Assembly: GCA_002491905.1 (NCBI GenBank) | Contig: DKWV01000001.1 | Coordinates: forward strand, 229,590-293,589 | DNA from: Lachnospiraceae bacterium UBA7143 | Lineage (GTDB): Bacteria; Bacillota; Clostridia; Lachnospirales; Lachnospiraceae | Reading direction: 5' to 3' | Length of the DNA: 64,000 bases | Part shown: one piece after another, positions 1-8,452 of the stretch | Layout of the letters: every line of letters begins with the position of its first letter | Numbering within the stretch: the first letter of the stretch is position 1 | Translations under genes and position numbers: made by a program | The notes under the pieces: model-generated | What the model saw: the letters and a program-made list of their open reading frames with translations, nothing else | The model's database searches: none | Told to the model about the DNA's origin: nothing

Positions 1-199
1 GCGCTTTGTCATACTCCCTGGCAATGGAAGCGGTCGGAAACAGTCCCAGGATCCTCTGTGGAAGCGATCTCTCCGTGGCCCGGATTTCCATCTCGTCCAT
101 ATTGTAATGTTTGGAAAACTCCTTCATCTGCATGTCTATCTTTTTGCTGACACCGATGGACTCTCTTCCCTGAAAGTGAATATAATATCCTTTTTTCAT
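1..199 (-). CDS. Glycosyltransferase N-terminal fragment (cut by window edge)
   Basis: Reading the minus strand from the ATG at 199 gives an open frame of 66 codons to the window edge, beginning MKKGYYIHFQGRESIGVSKK. This short N-terminus with a GVSKKID-type segment resembles the start of GT4-like glycosyltransferases from Lachnospiraceae surface-glycan loci, but no catalytic motif is visible because the rest lies outside. An AGGGA stretch nine bases upstream of the ATG is a usable ribosome site. It is the last gene in the transcription direction, 22 bases after the stop of the preceding GT4 gene, so it is probably co-transcribed. The family assignment rests on resemblance and context only. 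Confidence 0.45.
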   Translation of the reverse strand, partial: MKKGYYIHFQGRESIGVSKKIDMQMKEFSKHYNMDEMEIRATERSLPQRILGLFPTASIAREYDKA

Positions 200-221
200 A
201 ATGAATATTCCCTGTCTGACT

Positions 222-1466
222 CTAATTAATATTCCCCAAAATGCTTACAAACTTCTCCGCATTTTCCTCTGCATTATATTTTTGCTCCCATAGTTCCCTC
301 GACCGGCCGCGCATCTTTTCCGTCTCATCATCCGACATCCGATACAGCCATTTCACCGCGCTGCTCACATCCTCCGGCTGAGGATTTTCCGATAACAGGA
401 TACCGTTGCCGTCTATCATATTCGGGATCTCGCCTACCGCCGTGGCGATAACCGGAATGCCGAACGACATCGCCTCCTGCACGGAAACCGGGCTGCCCTC
501 CGTGGAAGATGTTGTCAGGAAACAGTCCACACAGTTTTCCGCATAGAACCGTAAAACCTTTTCCACCGGCACAAAACCGGGCATCTCATAAAAAATGTTT
601 TCCCTGTCGCGGAGCAGTTCTTCCGCATATTTCAGCGTCTCCTCATAATGGCTTCCGGTCCCGAAATGCGTCCATCTGATTTCGATATCCGTTATCCGGG
701 CCAGTCCTTCGATGATGAGCGGCACTCTTTTCAACGGGATCACATGGGAACAGCTTACTATATGAAAAGCCTTCCGCTGCGCACGGGATAAAGCCCTGCA
801 GTCGAAGCCGTTGTCAGCCGTTCCGATCGGGGCTACGACATACTTCTCGCCGGCCAGTTGTCTCTTTCCCCAACGCTCCAGGTAATATTCCAGTCCCGTG
901 TCCGCCACAAAGAAGAGTCTGTCTACCTTCTCATCCATATATTCCCGAAAAGGCTGCCTGTTATGAGGATTTCTTTCATTATACAAATCATATCCGTGTA
1001 TTCTGGAAATCACTTTCCTGTAAGGATCTGATTTCCTGTCCATGAGAAACGCAAGACAGCTGGGATTGAACCAGTAGGAGTAGATCAGTTCCCCGCCGTC
1101 GGCAATGTGATTTTTTTTCACATATCTTCGCAGCTGGTCCGCCATGCTGAAATAGGCGACGGAATCATAGAGGCGGCCGGAAATATTCTTCCTGGACTTT
1201 ATGATCCTCTTTATCTCCTCACGCCCGCACCCGGAAAAGAGAAACCCGACAACAGCCTCCAGTTTTTCCCGAATTCCAAAAGTCCTCATACAGTGATAGA
1301 CCGAAATCCGCTCATCCGTTACCATTTTCTGTTCCGTTGAGGGGGACACCGACAGAATGCATACCTCAAAACGCTCCATCAGCTTTTCCAGCTCGGTACG
1401 GATAAAGGAATATTCCCCCGGCTCAAACGGATACCCGTCCAACAACAAGATCAGCTTTTTCTTCAA
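222..1466 (-). CDS. GT4-family glycosyltransferase
   Basis: A 414-residue GT-B protein expected to act at the inner face of the membrane, moving a sugar from a nucleotide donor onto a lipid-linked glycan. The C-terminal Rossmann half is clear: VSCSHVIPLKRVPLIIEGL (the start of the donor-binding domain) and STEGSPVSVQEAMSFGIPVI, which holds the EX7E-type donor motif of GT4. The start is a TTG at 1466 preceded by AAGGAG at good spacing; no in-frame ATG is nearby. It lies 12 bases after the asparagine-synthase-like gene and 22 bases before the next glycosyltransferase, so it belongs to the same transcript. Donor and acceptor cannot be read from sequence. Confidence 0.85.
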   Translation of the reverse strand: MKKKLILLLDGYPFEPGEYSFIRTELEKLMERFEVCILSVSPSTEQKMVTDERISVYHCMRTFGIREKLEAVVGFLFSGCGREEIKRIIKSRKNISGRLYDSVAYFSMADQLRRYVKKNHIADGGELIYSYWFNPSCLAFLMDRKSDPYRKVISRIHGYDLYNERNPHNRQPFREYMDEKVDRLFFVADTGLEYYLERWGKRQLAGEKYVVAPIGTADNGFDCRALSRAQRKAFHIVSCSHVIPLKRVPLIIEGLARITDIEIRWTHFGTGSHYEETLKYAEELLRDRENIFYEMPGFVPVEKVLRFYAENCVDCFLTTSSTEGSPVSVQEAMSFGIPVIATAVGEIPNMIDGNGILLSENPQPEDVSSAVKWLYRMSDDETEKMRGRSRELWEQKYNAEENAEKFVSILGNIN

Positions 1467-1478
1467 ATTCCCTTCTCC

Positions 1479-3164
1479 TTAAAAGTATAACTTTATTGCA
1501 CCGAGTACCGTCAGCGCCATACTTTTTTCAATCACATTTCCCTCTTCAAACATTCGGGAAATATCCTTTGCTAACTCTTCGCCAAGCTCGCTCCTGTTCC
1601 TGTTCTGACAATAGTAATCCCTATAATATTCCTGTATCCCCGGGCTTTCCCGATACCAGTAATCCAGAGGATTCATGTTGTCTTTGCTCTGCAGCTTACA
1701 TGCCTTGCAGACAGCCTGCCGCAGAAGCCTTTGGGTTGTCTTTACTTTTCTATAGAAAATATGGTCTTCCCGCGGCTTAACGCCTCCCCACTTCTCCCAG
1801 CCAAAGCCGGTCGACTGGGGATATTTTAACGCCATCCATTTCAGATATATGTGATGCTGCCTTCTATAATCGAATGGCAGGGAAAATACCATATTTAAAA
1901 AATCAACGTCCATAAAGGGAGACGCCGTTTCCACATAGTGCTGCCGGATCATGTAAGAAGACTGCGCACCCAGGATTCCTCTGGTATAAACCGCAAACAT
2001 TTCCTGACAGGCATAAGGTTCCGTTATATCACTCGAAAATTCATAAGAAAGTTTTTCCGAATATCTGTGATATCCCAGCTGTGGACTACCATAATTAAAT
2101 TCCTTATCATGATAAAAGGTCGACAGAACCGCATCTCCTATCATTCCTGTGTGTTCAATGCCAAACTGAGCTGTATCGAGCGTTTTGAGAAGTCTTTGTC
2201 CTCCCGTAATGCCTGTATAAAGAGCAGCTGCGTTGTTCTTTAATATAATTTCATCGACATCATACATCCATCCGATATCATCCAACGGCTTAAACATATA
2301 TTCATGTCCCAGATAACCGGCTATCCTGCCTGATATTTTTTCGTCCAGATACCCCGACCGGCAATATGTCACGTTAAGCTGATCGGTATATCCCATATCG
2401 TGCGCAACCCATGACACCATCCGGCTGTCCAGTCCGCCGCTTAAATCCACCAGATGCCGGTATCCGTATTCCCTGTCTTTATCAAACTCCCGTCTGACTG
2501 CCTCTCTGAACGCCTTATCAATCCTCTCAACAGCTTCCTCCTCAGACATCTTCTCTTCCCGGTCACAGATGCGGTAATAGTACTCTGTCTCTATCTGCCC
2601 ATTCCCGATATACGCAATCTGGCCGGGCAAAAGACGGTGAATCTCCTTAACAAAGGTACTGTCGTCCAGCATATATCCATATGTCAGCATGTACTTTGCC
2701 GCTGTCTCATTAAAATGATACACTGCCTTATTTGCCCTTAATACCGCAATCATATATGGAATATGGTTCGACACAATCCACTGATCCCCGTTTGCGTAAT
2801 AGTATACCGCTTTCACGGATACCTGATCTGTATAAACCGTAAGCCCGGAAGTCTGTTTATTCAAAACATATCCACAAAACGCTCCCCTAAGTGTCTGCAG
2901 GCATTTCCTGGCATCTGTCCTCATAGCCTGTGCAAAGGAATGCTGCCAGTTTCCGACATTCCTTCCCATAACGGCCTCCTTGTTATGAACATAGCCATCC
3001 AGAAAGCTGATCTGCGTTTTCTCATCTAAAAACACCTGATCCTTCGGAAATTTATCGAGAAGCCGGTTATATTGTTTACAGCACCCCATATCCGTATACT
3101 GTCCCAGGCATCCTATATCAAAATTCCCTGCCGCCAAAAACCCCCGTACCATTTTGTCCCTCAT
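1479..3164 (-). CDS. Asparagine-synthase-like amide ligase lacking the glutaminase cysteine
   Basis: A 561-residue protein with an asparagine-synthase C-terminal ATP-pyrophosphatase domain: PP-loop SGGLDSR at residues 242-248. The N-terminal 200 residues keep the Ntn-amidotransferase fold pattern (VYTDQVSVKAVYYY, then LPGQ near 180) but do not start Met-Cys, so the glutamine-hydrolysing nucleophile is absent. Known relatives of this kind (beta-lactam synthetase, lasso-peptide cyclases and many capsule-locus proteins) activate a carboxylate with ATP and join it to an amine. Here an amide on a uronic acid or an amino-acid side group of the glycan is the likely product, by inference. ATG at 3164 follows TGGAG with six bases spacing. 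Two complete paralogues lie at 42152-44107 and 46524-48431. Confidence 0.75.
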   Translation of the reverse strand: MRDKMVRGFLAAGNFDIGCLGQYTDMGCCKQYNRLLDKFPKDQVFLDEKTQISFLDGYVHNKEAVMGRNVGNWQHSFAQAMRTDARKCLQTLRGAFCGYVLNKQTSGLTVYTDQVSVKAVYYYANGDQWIVSNHIPYMIAVLRANKAVYHFNETAAKYMLTYGYMLDDSTFVKEIHRLLPGQIAYIGNGQIETEYYYRICDREEKMSEEEAVERIDKAFREAVRREFDKDREYGYRHLVDLSGGLDSRMVSWVAHDMGYTDQLNVTYCRSGYLDEKISGRIAGYLGHEYMFKPLDDIGWMYDVDEIILKNNAAALYTGITGGQRLLKTLDTAQFGIEHTGMIGDAVLSTFYHDKEFNYGSPQLGYHRYSEKLSYEFSSDITEPYACQEMFAVYTRGILGAQSSYMIRQHYVETASPFMDVDFLNMVFSLPFDYRRQHHIYLKWMALKYPQSTGFGWEKWGGVKPREDHIFYRKVKTTQRLLRQAVCKACKLQSKDNMNPLDYWYRESPGIQEYYRDYYCQNRNRSELGEELAKDISRMFEEGNVIEKSMALTVLGAIKLYF

Positions 3165-3221
3165 TGATCACTCCAAAACGCCAGTCAATCCTCTGTAAAG
3201 CAGGCATAACAGCCTTACCCA

Positions 3222-4169
3222 TCATAGCACACTCCCCTTATCAATGCAAACATCCCGTTTGCTTCCGTAACACGTTGATCTGCCGAAATTTCCCCTCCGG
3301 TAATCCTTGATTCCCCGCAAGGCTGCCCCGACCAATTCCTTTTTCCCACGCGTCAGCCAAAGCAGACAGCACACCGTCCGATTCAGCACATAATATGCAA
3401 TAAACAGCGGATAACGCCATCCCAGATGCAGACTGTTGCATAAAAGCCAGTTGCGTGTAATATAGTAAGCGCAGAGCGGACTGTCCGCCCCCCTGGTACT
3501 GGCCCCGACCTTGTGGTACATCACCGCATCCGGGCAGTAACAGATGGGGATTCCCAGTCTGTGCAGACGGAAACAGTATTCGGTATCCTCATAGTAAAGG
3601 AAGAAACGTTCATCCAGTGTTCCCGCCTTCTCAATCACCTGCATCGGAATCCACAGGCAGCACCCCGTGGCAAATCCAATCTCCCTCTCCTGATCGTACT
3701 GTCCCTCATCCATCTCATTTAAACCGGTATGCCGTACCTTTCTGATAACGCGGGAGACGCTTCCCCCCGCCGACCAGATGCATTTCCTGTCGTCGCTGTA
3801 GTAAATCTTCGGCGCGATCATGCTGCCCGGATGCCTTCGGGAGCACTCCCACAGCTTAAGAAGCATATCCGGCGCGATCTCCGTATCGTTATTCAAAAGC
3901 AGCACATCATCCGCTCCCTGTTTTCTGGCTCTGTCAATCCCCACGTTGTTCGCATAGGAAAATCCGTAATTGTCACCGAGCCGGATGAACTCAATCCGCC
4001 CATCTCCCGCATACCGTTCCTCCAGCAGTGACATGGAATCATCCTGAGAGGCATTGTCCACCACAATGATTTTCATATCCTCCACGCCCTCGTTCGCAAA
4101 CACGGAGTCAATACATGCCTCATTATAATTTTTTCCGTTATAATTAACTAAAATAACCGCCAGTTTCAT
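3222..4169 (-). CDS. GT2-family glycosyltransferase (rhamnosyltransferase-like)
   Basis: A 315-residue GT-A enzyme. It opens with the family signature MKLAVILVNYNG, followed by IIVVDNAS, LLLNNDTEI (the DXD-equivalent metal and nucleotide-binding loop near residue 93) and FFLYYEDTEYCFRLHRLG, which carries the ED catalytic-base region. Proteins of this layout include WbbL/RfbF-type rhamnosyltransferases, although the sugar is not decidable here. The last 80 residues are amphipathic or hydrophobic (YPLFIAYYVLNRTVCCLLWL) and probably attach it to the inner membrane. It is followed 57 bases later by the asparagine-synthase-like gene. No strong ribosome site directly precedes the ATG at 4169; a GAGGAGAGGG run sits about 17 bases away. 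Confidence 0.85.
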   Translation of the reverse strand: MKLAVILVNYNGKNYNEACIDSVFANEGVEDMKIIVVDNASQDDSMSLLEERYAGDGRIEFIRLGDNYGFSYANNVGIDRARKQGADDVLLLNNDTEIAPDMLLKLWECSRRHPGSMIAPKIYYSDDRKCIWSAGGSVSRVIRKVRHTGLNEMDEGQYDQEREIGFATGCCLWIPMQVIEKAGTLDERFFLYYEDTEYCFRLHRLGIPICYCPDAVMYHKVGASTRGADSPLCAYYITRNWLLCNSLHLGWRYPLFIAYYVLNRTVCCLLWLTRGKKELVGAALRGIKDYRRGNFGRSTCYGSKRDVCIDKGSVL

Positions 4170-4231
4170 AATAACCGCGCCGTTCCCTCTCCTCTTCTGA
4201 CCTCCGCCGTCTCCGGCGCAGCGGCCGTCTT

Positions 4232-5347
4232 CTATCTCAGCTGTTCCGCCAGCAGTTCATAATATTTCCTGCTCAGTTTCATCTGGTCATACCGGCCAAA
4301 ATCAACCTCCGCTATCCTGTCAGCCGGACTCTGCATCGCCCTGATCCATTCTTCCGCATCATAGGGATCCCTCACATAGTTTGCCTTTCCCTGCGTCACT
4401 TCCGGAATGCATGTCCTGTCCGTGGCAATCACCACCGTGCCAAAAAGCATGGCCTCAACGGGCGGCATGCCAAAGCCCTCAAACACACTCGGAAAGAGAA
4501 ACGCCCGGCAAAATCGGTACAGTGCGTTTCTCTCGGCGTTCTCCACGAACCCTGTAAGCGTCACCTCACGCTCCAGTCCTCTCTCCCTGATCTGTCTTTC
4601 CAGCCTGTCCCTGCCCTCCCCGTTCACCCCTGAAATTAACAGCCTGCACGGCAGATCCGTCCCCGTATTTTTAATCCGTTCCATAACGGCAATCAGTGTA
4701 TCCAGATTCTTATGAGGTATCAGCTGCGCCACCGTATAATAAAATTCCTTTTCCGCCACATGGTACTTTTCCGCAAGGCATGCAAAGGACACGGTCTCCT
4801 CCCTGTCCACCGTAATCGGATTGTAGATTGTAGTAATTTTTTCTTCTTTCACACGGTATTTTTCCCTGACATCGTCCCTCACCCAGTCGGATATGGCCAC
4901 AAGATGTCTGGAAAAATGTGCATCCAGCCACCAGCAGAGTCTGGAATACGCGATTTCGTGAAACGGGTGGTACTCAGGATAGTGCGCCGCCTGCAGATCG
5001 TGGATCACATTGACATAGGTCACGCCTCCGTTAAACAGCGGGCGGCAGTACACCGGCACAAAGCATCTGCGGATTCCCCTTTTTCTCAGGAAACGGTTCT
5101 GGCAGAAGAAATTCCACAATATCCGTCCCGCTATATTGGCGGAGACGACCTCCGTCTCCAAGAGTTCGATCCGCTTATCCCGCGTGTAATGCCGGAAGGT
5201 CTCCCGATTGTCCTTCGATACCATCAGAAAGAGGTGAAAAGGCTCCTCAAGCCGCAGAAAACCGTCCAGCAGGTTTCTGATATAAAATTCTGTCCCGCCC
5301 ACTTTTTGGGGACGGAGCCACAGTAAATCAACCGCTGCCTCAAGCAT
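4232..5347 (-). CDS. GT4-family glycosyltransferase
   Basis: A 371-residue GT-B enzyme. GGTEFYIRNLL at the N-terminus is the glycine-rich acceptor-side loop common in GT4; HDLQAAHYPEYHPFHEIAY is typical of mannosyltransferase-like members. VAQLIPHKNLDTLI starts the donor domain, and FLFPSVFEGFGMPPVEAMLFG carries the EX7E motif with conserved glycines. ATG at 5347 has AGGGAGAGGG upstream. It lies 17 bases after the CotH gene and is part of the same run. Mannosyl transfer is a plausible guess from the overall look, not proven. Confidence 0.85.
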   Translation of the reverse strand: MLEAAVDLLWLRPQKVGGTEFYIRNLLDGFLRLEEPFHLFLMVSKDNRETFRHYTRDKRIELLETEVVSANIAGRILWNFFCQNRFLRKRGIRRCFVPVYCRPLFNGGVTYVNVIHDLQAAHYPEYHPFHEIAYSRLCWWLDAHFSRHLVAISDWVRDDVREKYRVKEEKITTIYNPITVDREETVSFACLAEKYHVAEKEFYYTVAQLIPHKNLDTLIAVMERIKNTGTDLPCRLLISGVNGEGRDRLERQIRERGLEREVTLTGFVENAERNALYRFCRAFLFPSVFEGFGMPPVEAMLFGTVVIATDRTCIPEVTQGKANYVRDPYDAEEWIRAMQSPADRIAEVDFGRYDQMKLSRKYYELLAEQLR

Positions 5348-5364
5348 AGTTTCCCTCTCCCTTT

Positions 5365-7284
5365 TCAGTCCATCTCCGAAACCTCATGGCTCCTTTCACA
5401 TACCGTCACATCCTCCGAGACAGGCGTCCTGTCATCAAAAAATGTGCCTTCTTCCGTGTACCAGCCGTCAAATATCCTGTCCCCGTTTCGTGTCCCCGGC
5501 TCGCCTCCGGGCAGTCTCTCCACGCACGCTCCCTTTATCACGCTCACATAGTTGCGGACCATCCCTTCTTCCGAGAGAAAGCGCACCGTACACACTTCCT
5601 TTCCCTCCGTCCACACTTCGTCCAGAAACGGCTTGCGCGCCGATAAAAAATCCCGTATCCGCTGCACTTCATGGCCATAGTCAACCTGGTTTCCGTAAAT
5701 CTCTTTCCACCTGATCAGATCCATATCTTTGGAGACGCTGATCTCCGATACATACTCGTCTATTTTCTCATCCTGTATCTTCTGCATATAGTCGGAAAAA
5801 AATTCTCCGTAACACTCCGACACCGCCTGCCGGAACCCGGGCTGTCCGTTCAGGTGCCAGAACAGCGTTGTCGGGTCGGTTCCCCTCTGCATCAGATAGC
5901 ACAGATCCTCTGCCGACTCATTCAGCCCCGTCAGGTTGGCATACGCCTTGTCGTAATCCCACACGGGTCCGGCTGACAGTTTCCGGCTGACCGCGTCCTG
6001 CGGTTTATAGAAAAAAGAGCTGGTAGCGCCGCCGCCGTTGTTTTTCGTCAGCTCCTCCACAATGTATTTTTGCGCAAAAGACCGCACATCTATGTAATCC
6101 GTATAGCTCATCCCGCTCTCCGGGTTTACGCCATCCTCCGAGACAACAGCCTTCTCCAGCGCATTCATCAGTCCACTGATATAATCCACCTGCGCTTCCG
6201 AAGCGTGCGACGGCTCTTTGACCGTATACAGATCTTTCAGCGTATCCGTATAAAACCCGCTGATCTCCTCACGGTATTTTTCAGCCACATCCCTCTCCAG
6301 AAGATATCCTCCTGTTATGTCGCGCGGCTCTGCGGAAAGCACCACGCCCTTTCGGCTTTCCGTCTCAAAATGCCCGCAGCTGTCTATATCCCTGTTGAGA
6401 TTTCTGTTTTCCGCCTCCAGGTCAGCGATCGGCACCCTCTCCGGATCGACTTCCACCTTTTCGCAAAGCTGGTACATGCCGTGGTATCTGTGATTTACAT
6501 AGAGGTCAACATACTGCGACTGCGGCGATCCCGTCATCCCTGCTGCCACCCCCATATCATAGGTGATCTTATTACGGATATAGGACCGGTCCTCCACATT
6601 GCTCAAAAGGATCCAGTTGTCGGCGCTCCCCATCCCGAACAGATCCGTCCGATTTTTCAGCCGGATACCGTAGGACTTTTTGGGGTAAGCCCAGGTGGAA
6701 TTCCCGCGCCCGGAAATGCGGTCCAGACGGTCCGCGCACACCACGTTTCCCTCCGCGTCAAACAGGACGATTCTCCCCTTTTCCTCATAGTTTTTATCTG
6801 CATCCAACGACTCCATAGAACCGCTGTCCGTCTCCAGAAAAACGGCCGGGAGCCGTGCGGAATGCATGATGACAATCTTCTCTCCCGCCAGCCTTTTCCC
6901 TCTTCTGTCACAGAAATACAGATCATAATTTTCCCCGCAGTGCAGCGCGCTGATATCTTTGCCGTTTCTCAGCGTAACCTCTTCCCCGTTTCCGGCAAAG
7001 ACCACGCTGTCGGCTCCCGCGAAGGAAATCCTCACGCTGCCAGGTTCCGCGTAGGACGGCAAAAATAGGTAGTATGTCTCCTCCGCCTGATCCATAAAAC
7101 AGCCAATCGTCTGCTCCGACGTAGAATTACCGAGAACAAAACCGAGCGTTTCCATATAGCTGTTCTCCCTCTGTATCCGATTATATTCGGCCTTCTCGGC
7201 AATTGCTACAGCCACAATCAGGACAACAGTTAAAAGAATGAGTATCCCCCGCTGTTTCACCCTGTACATCATCACTTTTTCCAT
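5365..7284 (-). CDS. Membrane-anchored CotH-family kinase-like protein with InlB-type C-terminal repeat
   Basis: A 639-residue protein with an N-in membrane anchor at about residues 13-29 and the remainder predicted outside the cell. The CotH domain (atypical protein-kinase fold; Bacillus CotH phosphorylates spore-coat proteins) is marked by ISGRGNSTWAYPKKSYGIRL, WILLSNVEDRSYIRNKI, a YVDLYVNHRYHGMYQLCEKV strand and the metal-binding GPVWDYDKAY. The last 75 residues (VRFLSEEG through FDGWYTEEGTFFDDRTPV) match the InlB B-repeat / Listeria-Bacteroides repeat pattern. A paralogue with the same architecture is at 16773-18635. In a glycan locus it may phosphorylate a surface protein or polymer; substrate unknown. 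ATG at 7284 follows AAAGGG closely. Confidence 0.8.
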   Translation of the reverse strand: MEKVMMYRVKQRGILILLTVVLIVAVAIAEKAEYNRIQRENSYMETLGFVLGNSTSEQTIGCFMDQAEETYYLFLPSYAEPGSVRISFAGADSVVFAGNGEEVTLRNGKDISALHCGENYDLYFCDRRGKRLAGEKIVIMHSARLPAVFLETDSGSMESLDADKNYEEKGRIVLFDAEGNVVCADRLDRISGRGNSTWAYPKKSYGIRLKNRTDLFGMGSADNWILLSNVEDRSYIRNKITYDMGVAAGMTGSPQSQYVDLYVNHRYHGMYQLCEKVEVDPERVPIADLEAENRNLNRDIDSCGHFETESRKGVVLSAEPRDITGGYLLERDVAEKYREEISGFYTDTLKDLYTVKEPSHASEAQVDYISGLMNALEKAVVSEDGVNPESGMSYTDYIDVRSFAQKYIVEELTKNNGGGATSSFFYKPQDAVSRKLSAGPVWDYDKAYANLTGLNESAEDLCYLMQRGTDPTTLFWHLNGQPGFRQAVSECYGEFFSDYMQKIQDEKIDEYVSEISVSKDMDLIRWKEIYGNQVDYGHEVQRIRDFLSARKPFLDEVWTEGKEVCTVRFLSEEGMVRNYVSVIKGACVERLPGGEPGTRNGDRIFDGWYTEEGTFFDDRTPVSEDVTVCERSHEVSEMD

Positions 7285-7309
7285 AACCCTTTAGCTTTAT
7301 CCATGCCGT

Positions 7310-7672
7310 TCATTCTATATCCTTCTTCTCCAGTTCCCTCACACGCTTGTCCAAAATCGCCAGCTCCTGCGTCAGCGTCCTGATCTTACGGTTCTGCCTT
7401 GACGCAATCGAGGTCAGGGACAGCAGGATCATAATCATAAATCCGATGGCAAAGATAAACAGGCCGTTCATATTATCCTGAATACCGAATATATGGATGA
7501 TCGACACCAGAAGCTCCGGCACCGCCACCAGAATGCCCATAACCAGACCGGCCACCAGCCACAGAAGCGTGTACTTCAAATTAAGCGCTTTCTGCTTTAA
7601 AAAATACAGTATGACAATAAAATAGCAGACCACCGCAATAATCAATGTCAGTCTCAGTGTAGCAGGTATCAT
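7310..7672 (-). CDS. DUF2304 membrane protein
   Basis: A 120-residue protein with three hydrophobic segments (about 7-26, 33-52 and 68-88) and a charged, coiled-coil-like tail (QNRKIRTLTQELAILDKRVRELEKK). Both length and the tail fit DUF2304, which is commonly encoded beside DPM1-like GT2 enzymes and membrane GT-C enzymes. It begins five bases after the stop of the GT2 gene, with AAGGGAT as ribosome site overlapping that junction, so translation is probably coupled. Its role is unproven; a partner or anchor of the neighbouring polyprenyl-phosphate sugar synthase is the usual inference. Confidence 0.8.
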   Translation of the reverse strand: MIPATLRLTLIIAVVCYFIVILYFLKQKALNLKYTLLWLVAGLVMGILVAVPELLVSIIHIFGIQDNMNGLFIFAIGFMIMILLSLTSIASRQNRKIRTLTQELAILDKRVRELEKKDIE

Positions 7673-7677
7673 ATCCC

Positions 7678-8430
7678 TTACTCCTCCCCGCGGGGCTCTT
7701 GAAGATCCTCCCGCCTGCCTCTGCGTATCCCGTATCCCATACGGCAGATCAATATCGCCAGGGTGACCTTAATCATATAATAAATAGATTTTCTGAAAGT
7801 GATGGAACTGATACCGCCCTCCCTCGCGCGCATCTGCACCGGTACTTCCTTCACCCTTCCCAGATGCATGATTGCCGCCACAATGGCCTCCGGCTCAGGA
7901 TAGTCCATCGGATAATCTTCGCTGTATATTCTGATAAACATTTTATTCACCGCACGGTATCCGCTGGTCACATCCATGATATGCTTCCCGGTTGTCAGCC
8001 AGATCAGGGCGCTTAAGATATTGATGCCCATTCTGCGGCTTGCCGAGGACTGGAAGCCCTCCTTTTCCAGAAAGCGGGAGCCAATCACAACGTCCGCCTC
8101 GCCGCGTAAAATCGGTGCAAGCATCCTGTCCAGGTAGGCGATGTCGTGCTGCCCGTCGCCGTCCATCTGCACGGCGATATCGTAACCGTACTTGCGGGCA
8201 TAGACATATCCCGCCTGTACCGCACCGCCGATCCCCATATTGATGGAGAGATCCAGATAGTGGAAATTCTCTCTCCGGCACAGGTCAAGCGTATCGTCGG
8301 TGGAACCGTCGTTGACAACCAGATAGTCGTACTGCGGCGCCTGCTCCATCATATGCCTGACCACGCGCACAATATTTTCCGCTTCATTATATGCCGGTAT
8401 AATGACCAGCACCCGCTGTTTTTGTTCCAT
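7678..8430 (-). CDS. DPM1-like GT2 polyprenyl-phosphate glycosyltransferase
   Basis: About 250 residues. VLVIIPAYNEAENI, DYLVVNDGSTDDT and QMDGDGQHD (DXD loop near residue 96 of the long form) are the hallmark of dolichol-phosphate mannose synthase-like enzymes, which charge undecaprenyl phosphate with one sugar for use outside the membrane. VIGSRF and the RAREGG segment also fit. A short hydrophobic stretch near the C-terminus (YYMIKVTLAILICRMGYGI) suggests membrane contact. The upstream GTG-range extension begins at 8442, but GGAGG lies five bases before the ATG at 8430, so I choose 8430. With DUF2304 downstream and a GT-C-like membrane protein upstream it forms a recognised donor-charging and transfer trio. 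Confidence 0.85.
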   Translation of the reverse strand: MEQKQRVLVIIPAYNEAENIVRVVRHMMEQAPQYDYLVVNDGSTDDTLDLCRRENFHYLDLSINMGIGGAVQAGYVYARKYGYDIAVQMDGDGQHDIAYLDRMLAPILRGEADVVIGSRFLEKEGFQSSASRRMGINILSALIWLTTGKHIMDVTSGYRAVNKMFIRIYSEDYPMDYPEPEAIVAAIMHLGRVKEVPVQMRAREGGISSITFRKSIYYMIKVTLAILICRMGYGIRRGRREDLQEPRGEE

Positions 8431-8452
8431 ATTTGCCTCCATCGTCCGCCAT

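Noticed and set aside
6070..7068. A 332-codon open frame on the plus strand
   Set aside because: It lies wholly opposite the CotH gene, has no ribosome site and no recognisable domain; long antisense frames are common where coding strands are rich in particular codons.
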